Assembly: GCA_002077065.1 (NCBI GenBank)
Contig: NAJO01000009.1
Span: 992,001-1,056,000 of the forward strand
DNA from: Cryoendolithus antarcticus
Taxonomy: Eukaryota > Ascomycota > Dothideomycetes > Cladosporiales > Cladosporiaceae
Direction of reading: 5' to 3'
Length of the DNA: 64,000 nucleotides
The position numbers and the translations under genes were made by a program. Shown here in pieces: positions 22,069 through 33,269 of the stretch; within the stretch, counting starts at the first letter, position 1; the number at the start of each line of letters is the position of its first letter. The notes below the pieces were generated by a model, which made no database searches, was not told the DNA's origin, and was given only the letters and a program-made list of their open reading frames with translations.

Positions 22069-23394
22069 ATGAGCTTGCTTAGTACAGCTAAGAGTGTTCT
22101 GTTTCGTCCTGCCACATCAAGCTTATTCGCGGTAGGCGTTACCCTCCTGGGCTACTTCTTTCTCCTCCCTACTAATCCCGAGCTTGCTCAGTCCAAGTCA
22201 ATTCGCAAGATGCATATCGAGTCCATCCCCATGTGTATGCCCCAAACTGCCGATCGTGTTTGTGTCGCAGCATCTGATCAATTTCAGGGGAGGGAAGTGG
22301 CAACAACTACGCCTACCTCGTTACAGATGAGAAGACAAAGAAGGCCGTCATTATTGATCCTGCCAACCCATCAGAGTACTGTGCAAACCTTTATAACAAT
22401 GCTATCAGCTCGTCTGATGCTATCGTAGAGTCCTACCACATCTCAAGAAAGCTACCGACAGTGGGATCAAATTGACGAACATCATCAACACTCATCAGTA
22501 AGCCGACAGGAAAGCCTCGCGCAATGACTCAATCTAACACTGTATGATCAGCCACCACGACCACGCTGGCGGCAATGTCGAGATCGTACGTCCCGCTGTC
22601 TTCCATTTAAAGCCCTCCTCTGACCTTGAGCTGTGTAGCTCAAGTCATACCCTCTTCCCATCATAGGCGGCAAAGACTGCACAAAAGTCACCAAGACCCC
22701 GGCACACGGCGAGACCTTCACGATCGGTGAGGGCATCAAGGTCAAGGCTTTGCACACACCTTGTCACACGCAGGACAGTATTTGCTTCCTGTTCGAGGAT
22801 GGCAACGACAAAGCTGTGTTCACCGGCGATACGCTGTTCATTGGAGGTAGGTCAGACTGTCCATCCCAATGTGAGACAATCGTACTGATCTTGATGTAGG
22901 CTGTGGTCGATTCTTCGAAGGCAAAGCCGAGGAGATGGATACTGCGCTGAACAAGACATTGGGTGCATTGCCTGATGACACGAAAGTCTACGTATGGCAT
23001 GCCTGCATTGTACGACCGGATGCAGTCGACTGACATGCCCCACAGCCTGGACACGAGTACACGAAGGGTAATGTCAAGTTTGGTGTCAAGGTCGATCAGT
23101 CAGAGGCAATCAAGAAGCTCGAAGCGTTCGCCGACGCAAACAAGCAGACGCAGGGAAAGTTCACGATAGGAGATGAGAAGGTGAGACGGCCGACGGATCA
23201 TACCTGCGAGCAACGCTGACCATCGACTGTAGAGACACAATGTCTTCATGCGACTGGACGTAAGTGAACGGATTTCCGGCTCACCAGAAGCGATCACTGA
23301 CAATGACTAGGACCCAGCAGTACAAAAATTCACCGGCAAGACTGGACGAGTCAATGTGATGGCTGCGCTGCGGGAGGCGAAGAACTCGATGTAG
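22069..23394 (+). CDS. GLO2: Glyoxalase II (hydroxyacylglutathione hydrolase)
   Basis: Nine exons: 22069-22234, 22288-22375, 22429-22497, 22552-22585, 22639-22846, 22900-22991, 23046-23180, 23233-23259 and 23311-23394. They give 300 residues, with all phases consistent. The metallo-beta-lactamase core has the zinc motif [12 protein letters not shown] split across the exon 3/4 junction, then [42 protein letters not shown] and a C-terminal [12 protein letters not shown]. Reaction: S-D-lactoylglutathione to D-lactate and glutathione, in methylglyoxal detoxification. The first 47 residues, before an internal Met (MHIESIPMW), are hydrophobic and Arg-poor ([17 protein letters not shown]). Two starts could give an organellar or membrane form and a cytosolic form. 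Confidence 0.93.
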
Positions 23395-23717
23395 AAGACT
23401 AGTCACGGAAGATTGACCATTTGTACATATGACCGTCTTGCGGTGTCCCAATCGATGTCAGTCAATCACCAATCGCCGAACACAGTATCGCTGAGTGGTG
23501 TGCACCTGTTTTGTATGAGTCCGCTGTCAATGACTGTGAGGTCGATCGATGACTATCACACTGCGGGGCCCCCACTGTTACTTGCTCATATATCTCCATG
23601 ACCCAAACATTCATTAGCCACCTATGTACTTTTCCTAAACACACACATCCACAATGATACTACGAATATCGCGGCATTACTAATTCTCAACACTATCTCG
23701 GACACTCACTACTGAAC
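23395..23717. other. Intergenic, nothing recognised
   Basis: A 323-bp spacer holding the glyoxalase 3' UTR and the promoter of the GTPase gene; no motif seen. Confidence 0.45.
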
Positions 23718-25733
23718 ATGACGACCCGTCAAGAGCGGTATAAGCAAGGCCAGCTTTCCGCACAAGAGCGGCGGGCGGGCGAGTCCGCCCTGAGTGACTT
23801 CGCAGACTACGTCCAGCAACAGCAAGCATTACGGAAACCCGGTATCGCCACCTCGAATGGCACTAACGGCACAAATGGCGCTGCTCCTGCGCCGAAGCAT
23901 GAGCACGCCGAGCTGGACATTCTCGACACGCTCGACCTAGGCGACGACAAGCCCAAAGTCCGGATACGGCATCTCCTACTCAACGATGACGCAGAGACGG
24001 AAGATGAGAGCATAGCGCAACTTCGATCGCTGATCGAGGCGCGATTAGATGAGGGTCATGGCGAGTGTCTCTTCGACGTTGGCCTCGAGGACAGCGGCGA
24101 CTCTCAAAATTTGAGCGAGGCAGAGTGGGACGCCGCACTCGCTCGGATACGGACTTTACTAGAGGTGCTCAAAGCCGACTGGAAGATCCTCATGACCAAG
24201 AACGTCCCGGGCAGCACAGTAGACGTTGGCAACGAGACGAAGCGCGAGAAAGGCTGCGTCGGGAAAGTGATGATACGGCGGCGGCCGAAGGATTTGGACG
24301 ACACGATTGAGACGCGAATAGCGGTTGTGGGGAATGTGGATGCTGGGAAGAGTACGTTGCTGGGGGTGCTTGTTAAGGGCGGGCTGGATGATGGGCGAGG
24401 GAAGGCGAGAGTGAATTTGTTTCGGCATAAGCATGAGGTTGAGAGTGGGAGGACGAGTTCGGTGGGGATGGAGATTATGGGGTTTGATACTAAGGGGGAG
24501 GTTGTTGTGTCTGGGGTGCCGGGGAGAAAGTTGAGCTGGGAGGAGATTGGTGGGTTGTCTTGAGGTGCTGTTGGGATGTTGAACGAGCACTGACAGCGCG
24601 CAGGCAAGCGAAGTGCAAAAGTTATCAGCTTCACCGATCTCGCAGGTCACGAGCGATACCTGCGAACCACTGTCTTTGGCCTCCTCAGCTCCGAGCCGAA
24701 CTACTGCCTACTGATGGTCGCAGCCAATAACGGTCTCATCGGCATGTCCAAGGAGCATCTTGGCATCGCTCTGGCCCTGAACGTCCCAGTTATGGTCTGC
24801 ATAACCAAAATCGACATCTGTCCGCCGCAGATCCTCGCCCAGACCGTTACTCAACTCACCAAGATCCTCAAATCACCAGGTGCCCGCAAGATCCCAATCT
24901 TCATCAAGTCCCGCGAGGACTGCATCAACACCGCCACGCAATTCGTTAGTCAGCGCATCTGCCCAATCTTCCAGGTCTCGAACGTCACCGGCGAGTCGCT
25001 AGACCTCGTCCGCGAGTTCCTGAACATTCTCCCGCACCATGGCAAATACGACATCGACGCTCCTTTCGAGTTCCATGTCAACGATACCTTCTCCGTCCCC
25101 TTCGTCGGCACAGTCGTCAGCGGCGTCGTCAAATCCGGCGTCGTGCACGCAGGCGACACAGTGCTAGTCGGCCCGGATTCCCTCGGTCAGTTCACAACGA
25201 CCACAGTCCGCTCCATCGAGCGAAAACGTATTTCAGTCCCTGCCTGCAGCGCCGGCCAGTCTGCTAGCTTCGCCTTGCGTCGCGTGCGGCGGAAAGACGT
25301 CCGCAAAGGGATGGTCATGCTGCTCGCCAAGTCAGATTCGAACCCGAATATTCTAATCCCGCAGCCGAAAGTCTACCGCGAGTTCGTCGCTGAAGTGCTG
25401 ATCCTCAGCCATGCTACGACCATCCGGACGAAATACCAGGCCATGCTTCATGTGGGACCTGTGAGCCAGACTTGTGCCATCATCGATATCGATCGCGCGT
25501 ATATCCGGACCGGGGATCGGGCTACGGTTGCTTTTCGCTTTGTGCAGCGGCCGGAGTACTTGGCTGTTGGGGATCGGATTCTATTTCGCGAGGGGAGGAC
25601 CAAGGGACTGGGGATTGTGAAGGAGGTGGGGTATGATCCTAGCAAGCCATTGAATCCTGAAGCTGCGAAGGAGAGGGCTGCGTTGGAGAGTGGGGTTGAA
25701 GTTGCGGCGCCGAGTGCGCCAGTGGCTGTTTGA
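23718..25733 (+). CDS. GTPBP1-like translational GTPase
   Basis: A 653-residue protein in two exons, 23718-24549 and 24604-25733. The GTPase motifs are G1 GNVDAGKST (about residue 205), G3 DLAGHE (about 290) and G4 TKID (about 346). They are followed by EF-Tu-like domain II (GTVVSGVVKSGVVHAGDTV) and domain III (TGDRATVAFRFVQRPEYL). The N-terminal 200 residues contain a Gln-rich helix (YVQQQQALRKP) and an acidic stretch. The order matches eukaryotic GTPBP1/GTPBP2, which are EF1A-related GTPases linked to mRNA decay and ribosome rescue. The fungal role is inferred from the family. Confidence 0.88.
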
Positions 25734-26392
25734 GGAAAGAGAGGATGGGCGTTCGGGGCTATCGCTATTGGAGCATATTAATGGATCATGAGAGACGAAT
25801 GCTATGCCGGGCATGGGGAGAGGCAAGCATCTGCTGCATCTGGATGTAGTCTTGTACAGAACACATATGGAGACGATGCTACCTGTAATTATGCGATTCG
25901 ATGAGTTGAATGGCAGGGTATTCAAATAGTACCCAAAATTATCGTAATCTACAATTTCATGGTTGATAATCGACGGAAGGTAATGATATCTCGTGCTCTT
26001 TCAGTCATGTTCGTGCCTCGGACTTCACTGAGTCATCGGAATTTCTTATGGAACAATCGCGGTGTTACTGTAACAGCATTCAATATCGTATCCGACCATA
26101 CACAACAGCCCTTCAAGATCAGATCACCATATCAAGTACAAAGAATCCCCACACACTCACGATCAGCTCGGGATACAACATATCTGAAGCGCATACGATT
26201 CCTATAGCTTTTGCTCGTCACGCTCGAGACACCCACTATGAACGGCTCCAAGTAAAGATGTCTCTCCCTACGAGGTCAGCGTTCGGAGACGCTAGTGATA
26301 CAAAGGCGCGAGAGAACTGTCGAGGGAGTGATCGATCGTTGTACAGCTCTGTGATATAGGATACCGAGAAGCTTCAAGGTCCAGAGGAAATC
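25734..26392. other. Intergenic, nothing recognised
   Basis: 659 bp, AT-richer than its neighbours, with no domain-bearing frame. It holds the 3' UTR of the GTPase gene and the promoter of the eIF2B delta gene. Confidence 0.45.
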
Positions 26393-27916
26393 ATGGCGGA
26401 CACCCCGAATGGAGCAAATGGCAACGTGCCGGAGAAGAAGGCTGAGCCGGCGCCTGCAAAGAGTGTAGGGGATGATGGATTGACGCCGGCAGAGAAGAAG
26501 AAGAGGGCGAAGGAGGAGAAGCAGGCGAGGAGAGCGGCTGAGAAAGCTGGAGCTGGAACATCTACGGCACCAGTCACGAACGGCGTGGAAGCAAGCAATG
26601 GAGCGGTGCAGCCTGTTGGGGAGTCTTCGTCACAAGCAGCGCAACAACAGCAACCTGCACAAGTACCTAGAGCACAGCCGCGGAGGCCAGTCGAGCAAGC
26701 TGCAGCGCCCACAAGCACGCAACATGGCCGGAATCCTTCAACCGCCACACAACCCCCACCGCCACGCCGTCGAAACTCACAGTCCGTTCTACCAGCCGTC
26801 CCGAAACCAGCCTCCAAACCCCCCAAACCAAAGGAATCCAAAGACGTCCCCCTCTTCTCCCATCTCTACGCGGCCCAACCCCGCCCAACGCTCCTCACGA
26901 CCCCGAAAGACATCCATCCCGCAATCCAAGCTCTAGGCTTCCAATACTCTACCTACGCTATCTGTGGCTCCACAGCACGCACAGCAGCCATGCTGCTAGC
27001 CTTTAAGGCCGCCATAGCCGATTACACAACGCCTACAGGAACGAGTCTGGCACGACATATGACGACGCACTTTCTGAGTCCACAGATCGAGTTCTTGAAG
27101 GCGTGTAGGCCTATCAGCGAGAGCATGGGGAACGGGATTCGGTTTCTGAAGAAGGCTGTTGTGGAAATTGATCCGAGTGTTGATGAGGGCGAGGCGAAGG
27201 CTTACTTGCGAGACAGTATTGATATGTTCTTGAGAGAACGGATCGTGGTGACGGATCGGGCTATTGCCACTGCAGCGGTGAAGCAGATCAAGCAAAATGC
27301 TGTGGTGCTCACTTACGCTAAGTCTTCGCTTGTCGAGAAGACTCTCGTTGAGGCGCATGAGGCTGGCACGCAGTTCAAGGTCATCTGCGTGGACTCACGA
27401 CCGCTCTATGAAGGTCGAAACCTTGCTCGTACACTTGGGCGGAGAGGGATCGAGGTGGAGTATACGCCTCTCTCAGGTATCGCGCACGCCATGAAAGATG
27501 CTACGCTTGTTCTGCTAGGCGCAAGATCAATGCTCAGCAATGGTCGACTCGTCTCCCGTGTCGGTACGGCGAGCATAGCGCTCCACGCCTCACACGCCGA
27601 CGTCCCGGTCATAGTCCTTTGCGAGAGCGTCAAGTTCACGGGCAAAGTCGCTCTCGACTCCGTGGTACTGAATGAGATTGCGCCACCGGAGGAGCTCTTG
27701 CTACCTGACACGACACCCACGACTACGGAAGGCGAAGGCGAAGGCGAGAAGGTCAAGACACTCGCGGACTGGAGGGATATACCCGGACTGCAGATCCTAA
27801 ATCTGATGTACGATGTTACGCCCGCGGAGTATATCCGCATGGTTATCTGCGAGTATGGCAGTTTGCCGCCGAGTTCGGTGCCGGTTGTGCATCGGCTGGC
27901 TAACGAAGGGGTATGA
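26393..27916 (+). CDS. GCD2: Translation initiation factor eIF2B, delta subunit
   Basis: A 507-residue single-exon protein. A disordered Lys/Ala/Pro-rich N-terminus of about 150 residues contains the basic helix AEKKKRAKEEKQARRAAEKA. It is followed by the eIF2B alpha/beta/delta fold from about residue 160: helical AMLLAFKAAIADY, then VVLTYAKSSLVEKTLVEAHE, FKVICVDSRPLYEGRNLARTL, ARSMLSNGRLVSRVGTASIA and DVTPAEYIRMVICEYGSLPP. Role: regulatory subunit of the eIF2B GDP-GTP exchange factor, sensing phosphorylated eIF2 in the integrated stress response. Length is normal. Confidence 0.94.
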   Translation: MADTPNGANGNVPEKKAEPAPAKSVGDDGLTPAEKKKRAKEEKQARRAAEKAGAGTSTAPVTNGVEASNGAVQPVGESSSQAAQQQQPAQVPRAQPRRPVEQAAAPTSTQHGRNPSTATQPPPPRRRNSQSVLPAVPKPASKPPKPKESKDVPLFSHLYAAQPRPTLLTTPKDIHPAIQALGFQYSTYAICGSTARTAAMLLAFKAAIADYTTPTGTSLARHMTTHFLSPQIEFLKACRPISESMGNGIRFLKKAVVEIDPSVDEGEAKAYLRDSIDMFLRERIVVTDRAIATAAVKQIKQNAVVLTYAKSSLVEKTLVEAHEAGTQFKVICVDSRPLYEGRNLARTLGRRGIEVEYTPLSGIAHAMKDATLVLLGARSMLSNGRLVSRVGTASIALHASHADVPVIVLCESVKFTGKVALDSVVLNEIAPPEELLLPDTTPTTTEGEGEGEKVKTLADWRDIPGLQILNLMYDVTPAEYIRMVICEYGSLPPSSVPVVHRLANEGV

Positions 27917-28078
27917 GAACGGCAACAGCACTACAAAGATCGAGCAAATGAAGCATTCATACCAAATCGCTGACGCCAAAGCATCTGCATGCTGTCCCGT
28001 CTACCAACGCCATCGCATATCAGATCGGCCGAAAAGTCATCGTCACCACCTACCTCCCCCTTTCCTTCCACCTCTCTC

Positions 28079-28470
28079 CTACATGCCCCTCTGCCGGCTC
28101 ACGCTCCTTCGGTACTCGTCATGATGATGTTGATGATGATGCCGATGCCGACTCCCACTCCTCCTACTCCCTCCCCAACTCCCACTGCCTCGAACCTCCT
28201 TCTCAGCGCTTCTCCTGCGCTCCCTTCTCTTCTCCCTGAGCCCCGGCACCGCCAAGATAACCACCCAGGCGTGTATCACACCCGGAACCCAGGCTAAGGC
28301 TGTGAGGAGAATGTTCAGGAGGAAGTTCAGACTGCAGCCGGTGCGGAGGAGGACTGCGAGGGGAGGCAGGAAGATGGCGAGGATGCCTTCGGCGAGGGAG
28401 ACCTGTGGGGGTTGGGTTAGGGGGTGGGGATTAGAGGGGAAAGGATGGGGGAGTGACGGACGAGAACCAT
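28079..28470 (-). CDS. PMP3: PMP3/stress-induced hydrophobic peptide family protein with a long basic tail
   Basis: A 110-residue protein in two exons, 28462-28470 (only MVL) and 28079-28402, across a 59-nt GT-AG intron with CTAATC/CTAACC branch candidates. The core is AEGILAIFLPPLAVLLRTGC then SLNFLLNILLTALAWVPGVI and HAWVVI, the two membrane spans with the PP and GC of PMP3/UPF0057. Normal members have about 55 residues. Here the second span is followed by about 55 residues rich in Arg, Ser, Gly and His (SRHRHHHQHHHDEYRR), presumably cytosolic. Family role: plasma-membrane proteolipid affecting membrane potential and cation tolerance. Confidence 0.82.
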
Positions 28471-29326
28471 CGCGTAGGGGTCTTGAGCTGTGGCGAGATC
28501 TTGGGTATCTTCGACCACGTAAGCCGGTTCGGATGTTCTCAGATAGCTTAGGATTGTACAGACTTTCGGTTTTCCAAGTCGTCTTGTTCTGTTGCCGATT
28601 CTCTTGCTTTGTCTTTAGTGGAAAGAGGGAGATGAGGCAGAGTGAGCTTTGATATAACACGCAATGGAACAGCAAGAAGTAGCATCGTACCATCGATCTC
28701 ACACTCAACTACATCACGTTGTACCATCACTCTCCGCCCCAAGGGCCGCCGCGGAGGGCAGTGAGGCCATGCCGGTGAGCTCGGCTTGTCACAGATGGGA
28801 GGCCTCATGGGACCTTTGGACTTGAGTAAGTTGAGTCATCTTCATATAGTGTGATATGTTACATTCGCCCGGTACGTTGCGGCTGCTCACGTGGAGATCA
28901 GACGTCAGTATTTGGTACCTCAGCAGAGTCATTAAGTACACAGTTAAGTTGGGGTGAAGAGGCCGATGTGAGCGAGGCCGCAGAGCGATGCAATTTCGCC
29001 AAGCCTCGGTGACTTCACCTCTCAGCTTACTCCACGTGCTGGTCATCAGCCTGAAGGAAGATGTCGTCACATATGATGTACGCTCTCAGTGGAGGCTGGC
29101 TTGCTTGGTGTTTCGTTGCTTTCGCGCCACTGTCATATGTATCAAAATCATGCTTAGTGCGCCACCCATGTAGCCTGCAGCTAAGATCTACCGTGCTGCA
29201 CCATGCCCCGCTCAAGTGCCGACAAGACGTTTCTCACAAGGCTGACAGCTGAATATGTTCGTATGTTATGGTCTAGTACGCTGAGGGTCATAGCGTACTA
29301 TAGCGTTATCGGATGTGTTCATAGCC
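28471..29326. other. Intergenic region upstream of PMP3 and the gasdermin-like gene
   Basis: 856 bp between divergent genes. No domain-bearing frame seen; assumed to hold both promoters. Confidence 0.4.
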
Positions 29327-30130
29327 ATGACAACCCACCAGCCTACCTTCATGCTCCTGCCGGATACAAGCTTCCTCCCCGGCAAAGGCATCCAGCTCGG
29401 CACACTCTTGCCTGTTGAAACAGCTTCGAAGCACCCAGATGCTCGGCGACCCTTAAACTCTCCTTCTCGCATTCCTGTCGACGAGGCAACCGTCACCCGC
29501 CAAACTCACAAACAATGGTTCCTCGACACCACACAGCAAGCGTCTGGCAAGGTCGGCCTTTCAGCTGAGCTCTCAATAATCCCAATACTTAGCGGTGGAC
29601 TCTCAGGCAGCCGCGCAGTCAAAGATTCGATCAAGATCACCGCCGAGAACGTCGCTGTCGAATGGTTTGCCCCGGACGAGATATACATCGCCGAAGCCAC
29701 TGTCAACCCAACACTGCGGAAGTACGCTGGTACTCTACGCAGGAAACCTATCTATATGGTCACGGGACTCATGACGGCCTCGGTGGCTACCATCGAGTAT
29801 GGCAAAGATCGCAGCGGCAGTGCGGGAGCAAAGCTCGCCGTCGATGGCGCAGCTTTCGGCGCACCAGGCAAGGTCGGTCCGGAAGTCGAGGGTTCGCGGT
29901 CTTATGAGCGACGACAGGGCTCAAGTCCAGTTGAGCCATTCTTGTTGGCGTATCAGCTTCTGCGCATCCGGCTGAAGAGGCAAGAGGGGCAATTTGAGAC
30001 GCGCATGGAGACTAAGTGGGCGTTGGCGGGCGATGAGGATGGAAAGATCAAATTTGATGGTGGAGCGAATCTAGGAGAGTGGGCAACTGTACCCGTGCTT
30101 CGCGCGGGAGACTTCGAAGATAGCGACTAG
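29327..30130 (+). CDS. Gasdermin-like pore-forming cell-death effector (candidate)
   Basis: A 267-residue single-exon protein; the first in-frame ATG is at 29327 (MTTHQPTFMLLPDTSF). No signal peptide is seen. It is rich in beta-type alternating segments: KVGLSAELSIIPILSGGLSG, AVEWFAPDEIYIAEA, RKPIYMVTGLMTASVATIEY and EPFLLAYQLLRIRLKR. This succession (a KPIYMVTGL strand, a Gly-rich linker, then an AYQLLRIR strand) and the size match fungal gasdermin-like proteins of the RCD-1/HET-Q1 type. The short acidic C-terminus would be the inhibitory tail. Its stop is 15 bp from the stop of a subtilisin-like protease gene on the other strand, the partner type that activates HET-Q1 by cleavage. Fold assignment is from pattern and context, not alignment. 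Confidence 0.62.
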   Translation: MTTHQPTFMLLPDTSFLPGKGIQLGTLLPVETASKHPDARRPLNSPSRIPVDEATVTRQTHKQWFLDTTQQASGKVGLSAELSIIPILSGGLSGSRAVKDSIKITAENVAVEWFAPDEIYIAEATVNPTLRKYAGTLRRKPIYMVTGLMTASVATIEYGKDRSGSAGAKLAVDGAAFGAPGKVGPEVEGSRSYERRQGSSPVEPFLLAYQLLRIRLKRQEGQFETRMETKWALAGDEDGKIKFDGGANLGEWATVPVLRAGDFEDSD

Positions 30131-30145
30131 CTGCAATTCTGATCT

Positions 30146-32945
30146 TCAGTCCAATTCGTGCAGTATCCTCTTGATCGTCCAGACCAAGTCCTGAGGAGCA
30201 GCCGCCTCAAAAAGCTTTTCTGGCACGACGTAGTGATAAAGTCCGCGAGGTTCGTGCATGAGCATGAAGATGCGCATCATGTAGCCGACTGAATGTAGTC
30301 GCGCTGTCTTCTGCACGTATGATTGTCGTTCACTTTCGTGTGACGCACGTTGACCGTGGCGCTGAGCTTGTTCGACTCGCCAGTGCACATATGCTTCCTG
30401 CCAGTTCTGCATGAGGGAAATGACGAGCGCAGCGATACCAGCTGCGATGGGAGTGGCGAATGATGTACCCGTTTGTCTCACCAGCTGTGTGCTGCTATCA
30501 GCATTTGGGAGCCATTCTGACTGCACATCGACGCCAAGTACAGCGAAGTTCGACTCTCCGGCGAGAGCGCTGGGGTTGCGGTCATATGGATTCCCGAGGG
30601 CATCGGTAGCGTGTACGCAGAAGACATCGCGACGCTTCGCCGGCCAGCTGCGACCCTGATTGCCGCCAAAGTTCGACGCGGAGGCGAAGATAAGTACTTT
30701 CTTGGCTTGAGCTTTCTCGATCGCTTTTTCGATTGCCGGTACTACATGCGACGTGCCAAGTGATAACGAGATGATCGAGACTCCCCATGTTTCGACAGCA
30801 TATTCGATGGCCTGTCTTGTGGTCAATTTAATTGCTACGTTATAGTTTGTATGACAAATCGAGGAGACTTACCTTGGCAATGGCTTCCTCCGTTTCAGGC
30901 CGCATGGGGCCCGCTTGATCACGCCGTCGTACCACTCTCGCTACGTAGATCTGTGGCTCAGCCTCGGCGGTAATGTCAAGCACTGTCGAAGCGATATGCG
31001 TGCCATGACCATCGTCATCCTCATCCGCCTGGAAGACATAGCCGTCCCCCGTTTCATAGCCTGTAGCTGCGGCAGATATCCAGCTTCGACACTCTGCGAT
31101 CCGCTCGTAGTGTAATGTATGTGAATCCGCAGACAGCTTTAGTCCCGTGTCAATGATGGCGATCTTAACGGGAGTTGCTGCATCGGAGCGATGCAGGAAG
31201 TATGGCTGGATGTGATGCTGGACCGTTGCGAGCCATTGATCGCTTGGATGCTGCGTGGTATTTGTAGTACTGCAATGATTGTGTCGTGCATTGCATCTGT
31301 CCCGATGCACTCTGTGCGTATCAGACGCTTGATCTGCGTCATGCTTCCCGCTGGTCGTTTGACTTTCGCGGGCGCCGAATAGCGCGTCGAATGTCACGCC
31401 GAAGCCGACCTCGAGTGCGCTCTGCAAAGGTAGCACTACTTTCTGCAGGAAGACCTCTCTAGCTTTGTCGCTTAAAGCGTCCGTCTCGCCTTCAAGCTTC
31501 AATTCTTGAGCGTCAAGACATGCGTCAACAGCGCCAACTAGCGCTTTCGCAAATGGCTCTTCTTTGGCATTCTTGATCTGGTCTTCGTACGTATCCCAGG
31601 ACACCTTCTCACCACTGATCAGTGCTAGCAACATGGTTCCCAGTATCGGTAAGCTTGGGGATGACTTGTTGATGAATGAGGCGAGAGCTTTCTGCTTGGT
31701 ATTACCTGCTCGAGGCGTAAGACTAAAGAGGAGCTGCCAGTTCGCCTCTGATGTGTTCTTGGGATCAATATATTGCCACAACTCGTTCGAAGTCTGCTGT
31801 CGTGGCCATAGCGCACTGCCACTCAAATGTAGGTAGGCGTATGCCAAAGTGAGTGCAAGAGATAACCTTTGCCGTAGCTTCGATGACAATATTGTCTCGG
31901 GGAGCCTGTCTGTGCTCCAGTGCGAAAAGAGTGCCGGACTGCTTCCAATGGGGTTCTCGGATCCGTCAAGGTCCTTGGCAGACTTCACGGTCAGTCCGCC
32001 CGATGCGATCTCTACGATGGACTCTGAGGAATCGACCTGTAGCAGTTCGCACACCTTGACTGGTGGAGTTGCTTGTTCTTTGTCCGGCTCGTCGTCAAAC
32101 ATAACTTTGCGCTTCCGTGACGTCGAGGTCCCATGCTTGCCATCTCCAGAACACTTCAACTTGACCGATCTCCAGTATACTGCATGGCCGTGCGAGATGG
32201 AAGAGACGGCAAGGCATGTTACATCAGCGCCTCGCACATCTGACGCACGACCTAATGAGATCTTGGTATCGTAATGATCGCAGATCTTACACTTACACAC
32301 GCTGATCCAGTGCTTGAGAAGAGCCTCATGGGCGGCACTCATGGCGTCGAAGATTGGTTTCGTTCCATTCCATTCCGTAGTTGGCGCCATCTCGATGGGC
32401 GCTGCAATGGCTGCGGCATGTTTGCCCAGATCTCTCAGTAGACGCTTTTGAAGCTTCCATGATGGCTGGTCGACTTTCAGTCTCGCTAGCAGCCAGGTGC
32501 GTCTTCGTGAATCCGTCACATTGACTTCCCTGCTGAAAAGCCCGAGAAGCAGAACGTAGGACTCGCCGCCCTCGTCGTAGGTACTCTCGTCCACTCTGAT
32601 GCCATCGGCACTCAAGTCCACCCAGTCCTCTTCGAGAGTATCCAGGAAAGCATCGCCACTATCGAGCTGTTGGGTATTGAAAACCTTGCCCTCTGCGGCA
32701 CCTTTGGCTTTCACTATGATATCGAGCTCGGCACGGAGCTTTGCGTTGAAGCCGTGGTTCCTCGATGGAACATGGTCTTTGTGCGATGCAGACGTGTCCG
32801 TGCTCACTCTACAGTATTCTGCAGCTTCCCGCAAGAGTCGGCAAGCAGTGTCAAGTAGGTCAGACTTCACCCAGTCGGGGACGTGGTCCGAACGGACCGT
32901 ACCATCATCATGGTCTACCTGGTCTTCAGACTTCCTCTTGTTCAT
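30146..32945 (-). CDS. Subtilisin-like (S8) protease with large N-terminal fungal domain, HET-Q2-like
   Basis: A 912-residue protein in two exons, 30873-32945 and 30146-30811. The junction restores EEAIAK|AIEYAVETWGVSI. The S8 catalytic triad is complete: Asp in IAIIDTGL, His in DDDGHGTHIAS, Ser in TGTSFATPIAAG, with the oxyanion Asn in FASASNFGG. There is no signal peptide or propeptide, so it is probably cytosolic. Residues about 200-560 resemble the domain called DUF7580 in fungal immune-type proteins (KVCELLQ..., LRQRLSLALTLAYAYLHLSG, LWQYIDPKN). This architecture and the adjacent gasdermin-like gene match Podospora HET-Q2, a protease that triggers gasdermin-mediated death. The identity of the N-terminal domain is less certain than the protease. 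Confidence 0.85.
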
Positions 32946-33269
32946 CTCACACCATGCTGTAACGCAAGAGAGGCCTCACTGCAGAGAAGATTACAGTCTA
33001 TGATGTACACAAGTCCTCCTTTGCCACATGCCCGATCGCGCTATGCACCGCGTTCAGGTGTCTACCGTTCAGCCGCATCTTCACGTGACGTCAGTGGCTG
33101 ACCCGAACGACCATCTCACTGCATGTGTTGCTGATCACCATAGTGATCTGGTATGGCACATCGGGTAGCTCTAGTACCGCTTCGCAGGTACAATCCCTTT
33201 CTAGGCCCAACTGATCTTCTAGATGTAGCAAACAGATTGCTGTAGACATCGGAGCGTCCGGCGAAGACC
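32946..33269. promoter_or_regulatory. Divergent spacer between the S8 protease and the PAH/zinc-finger gene
   Basis: 324 bp head-to-head between the protease (minus) and the 1,349-residue regulator-like protein (plus). It would allow shared control; no motif identified. Confidence 0.45.

Noticed and set aside
26374..26841. Cys/Gly-rich 155-codon minus-strand frame
   Set aside because: Exact antisense of the disordered Ala/Pro/Gln N-terminus of eIF2B delta.
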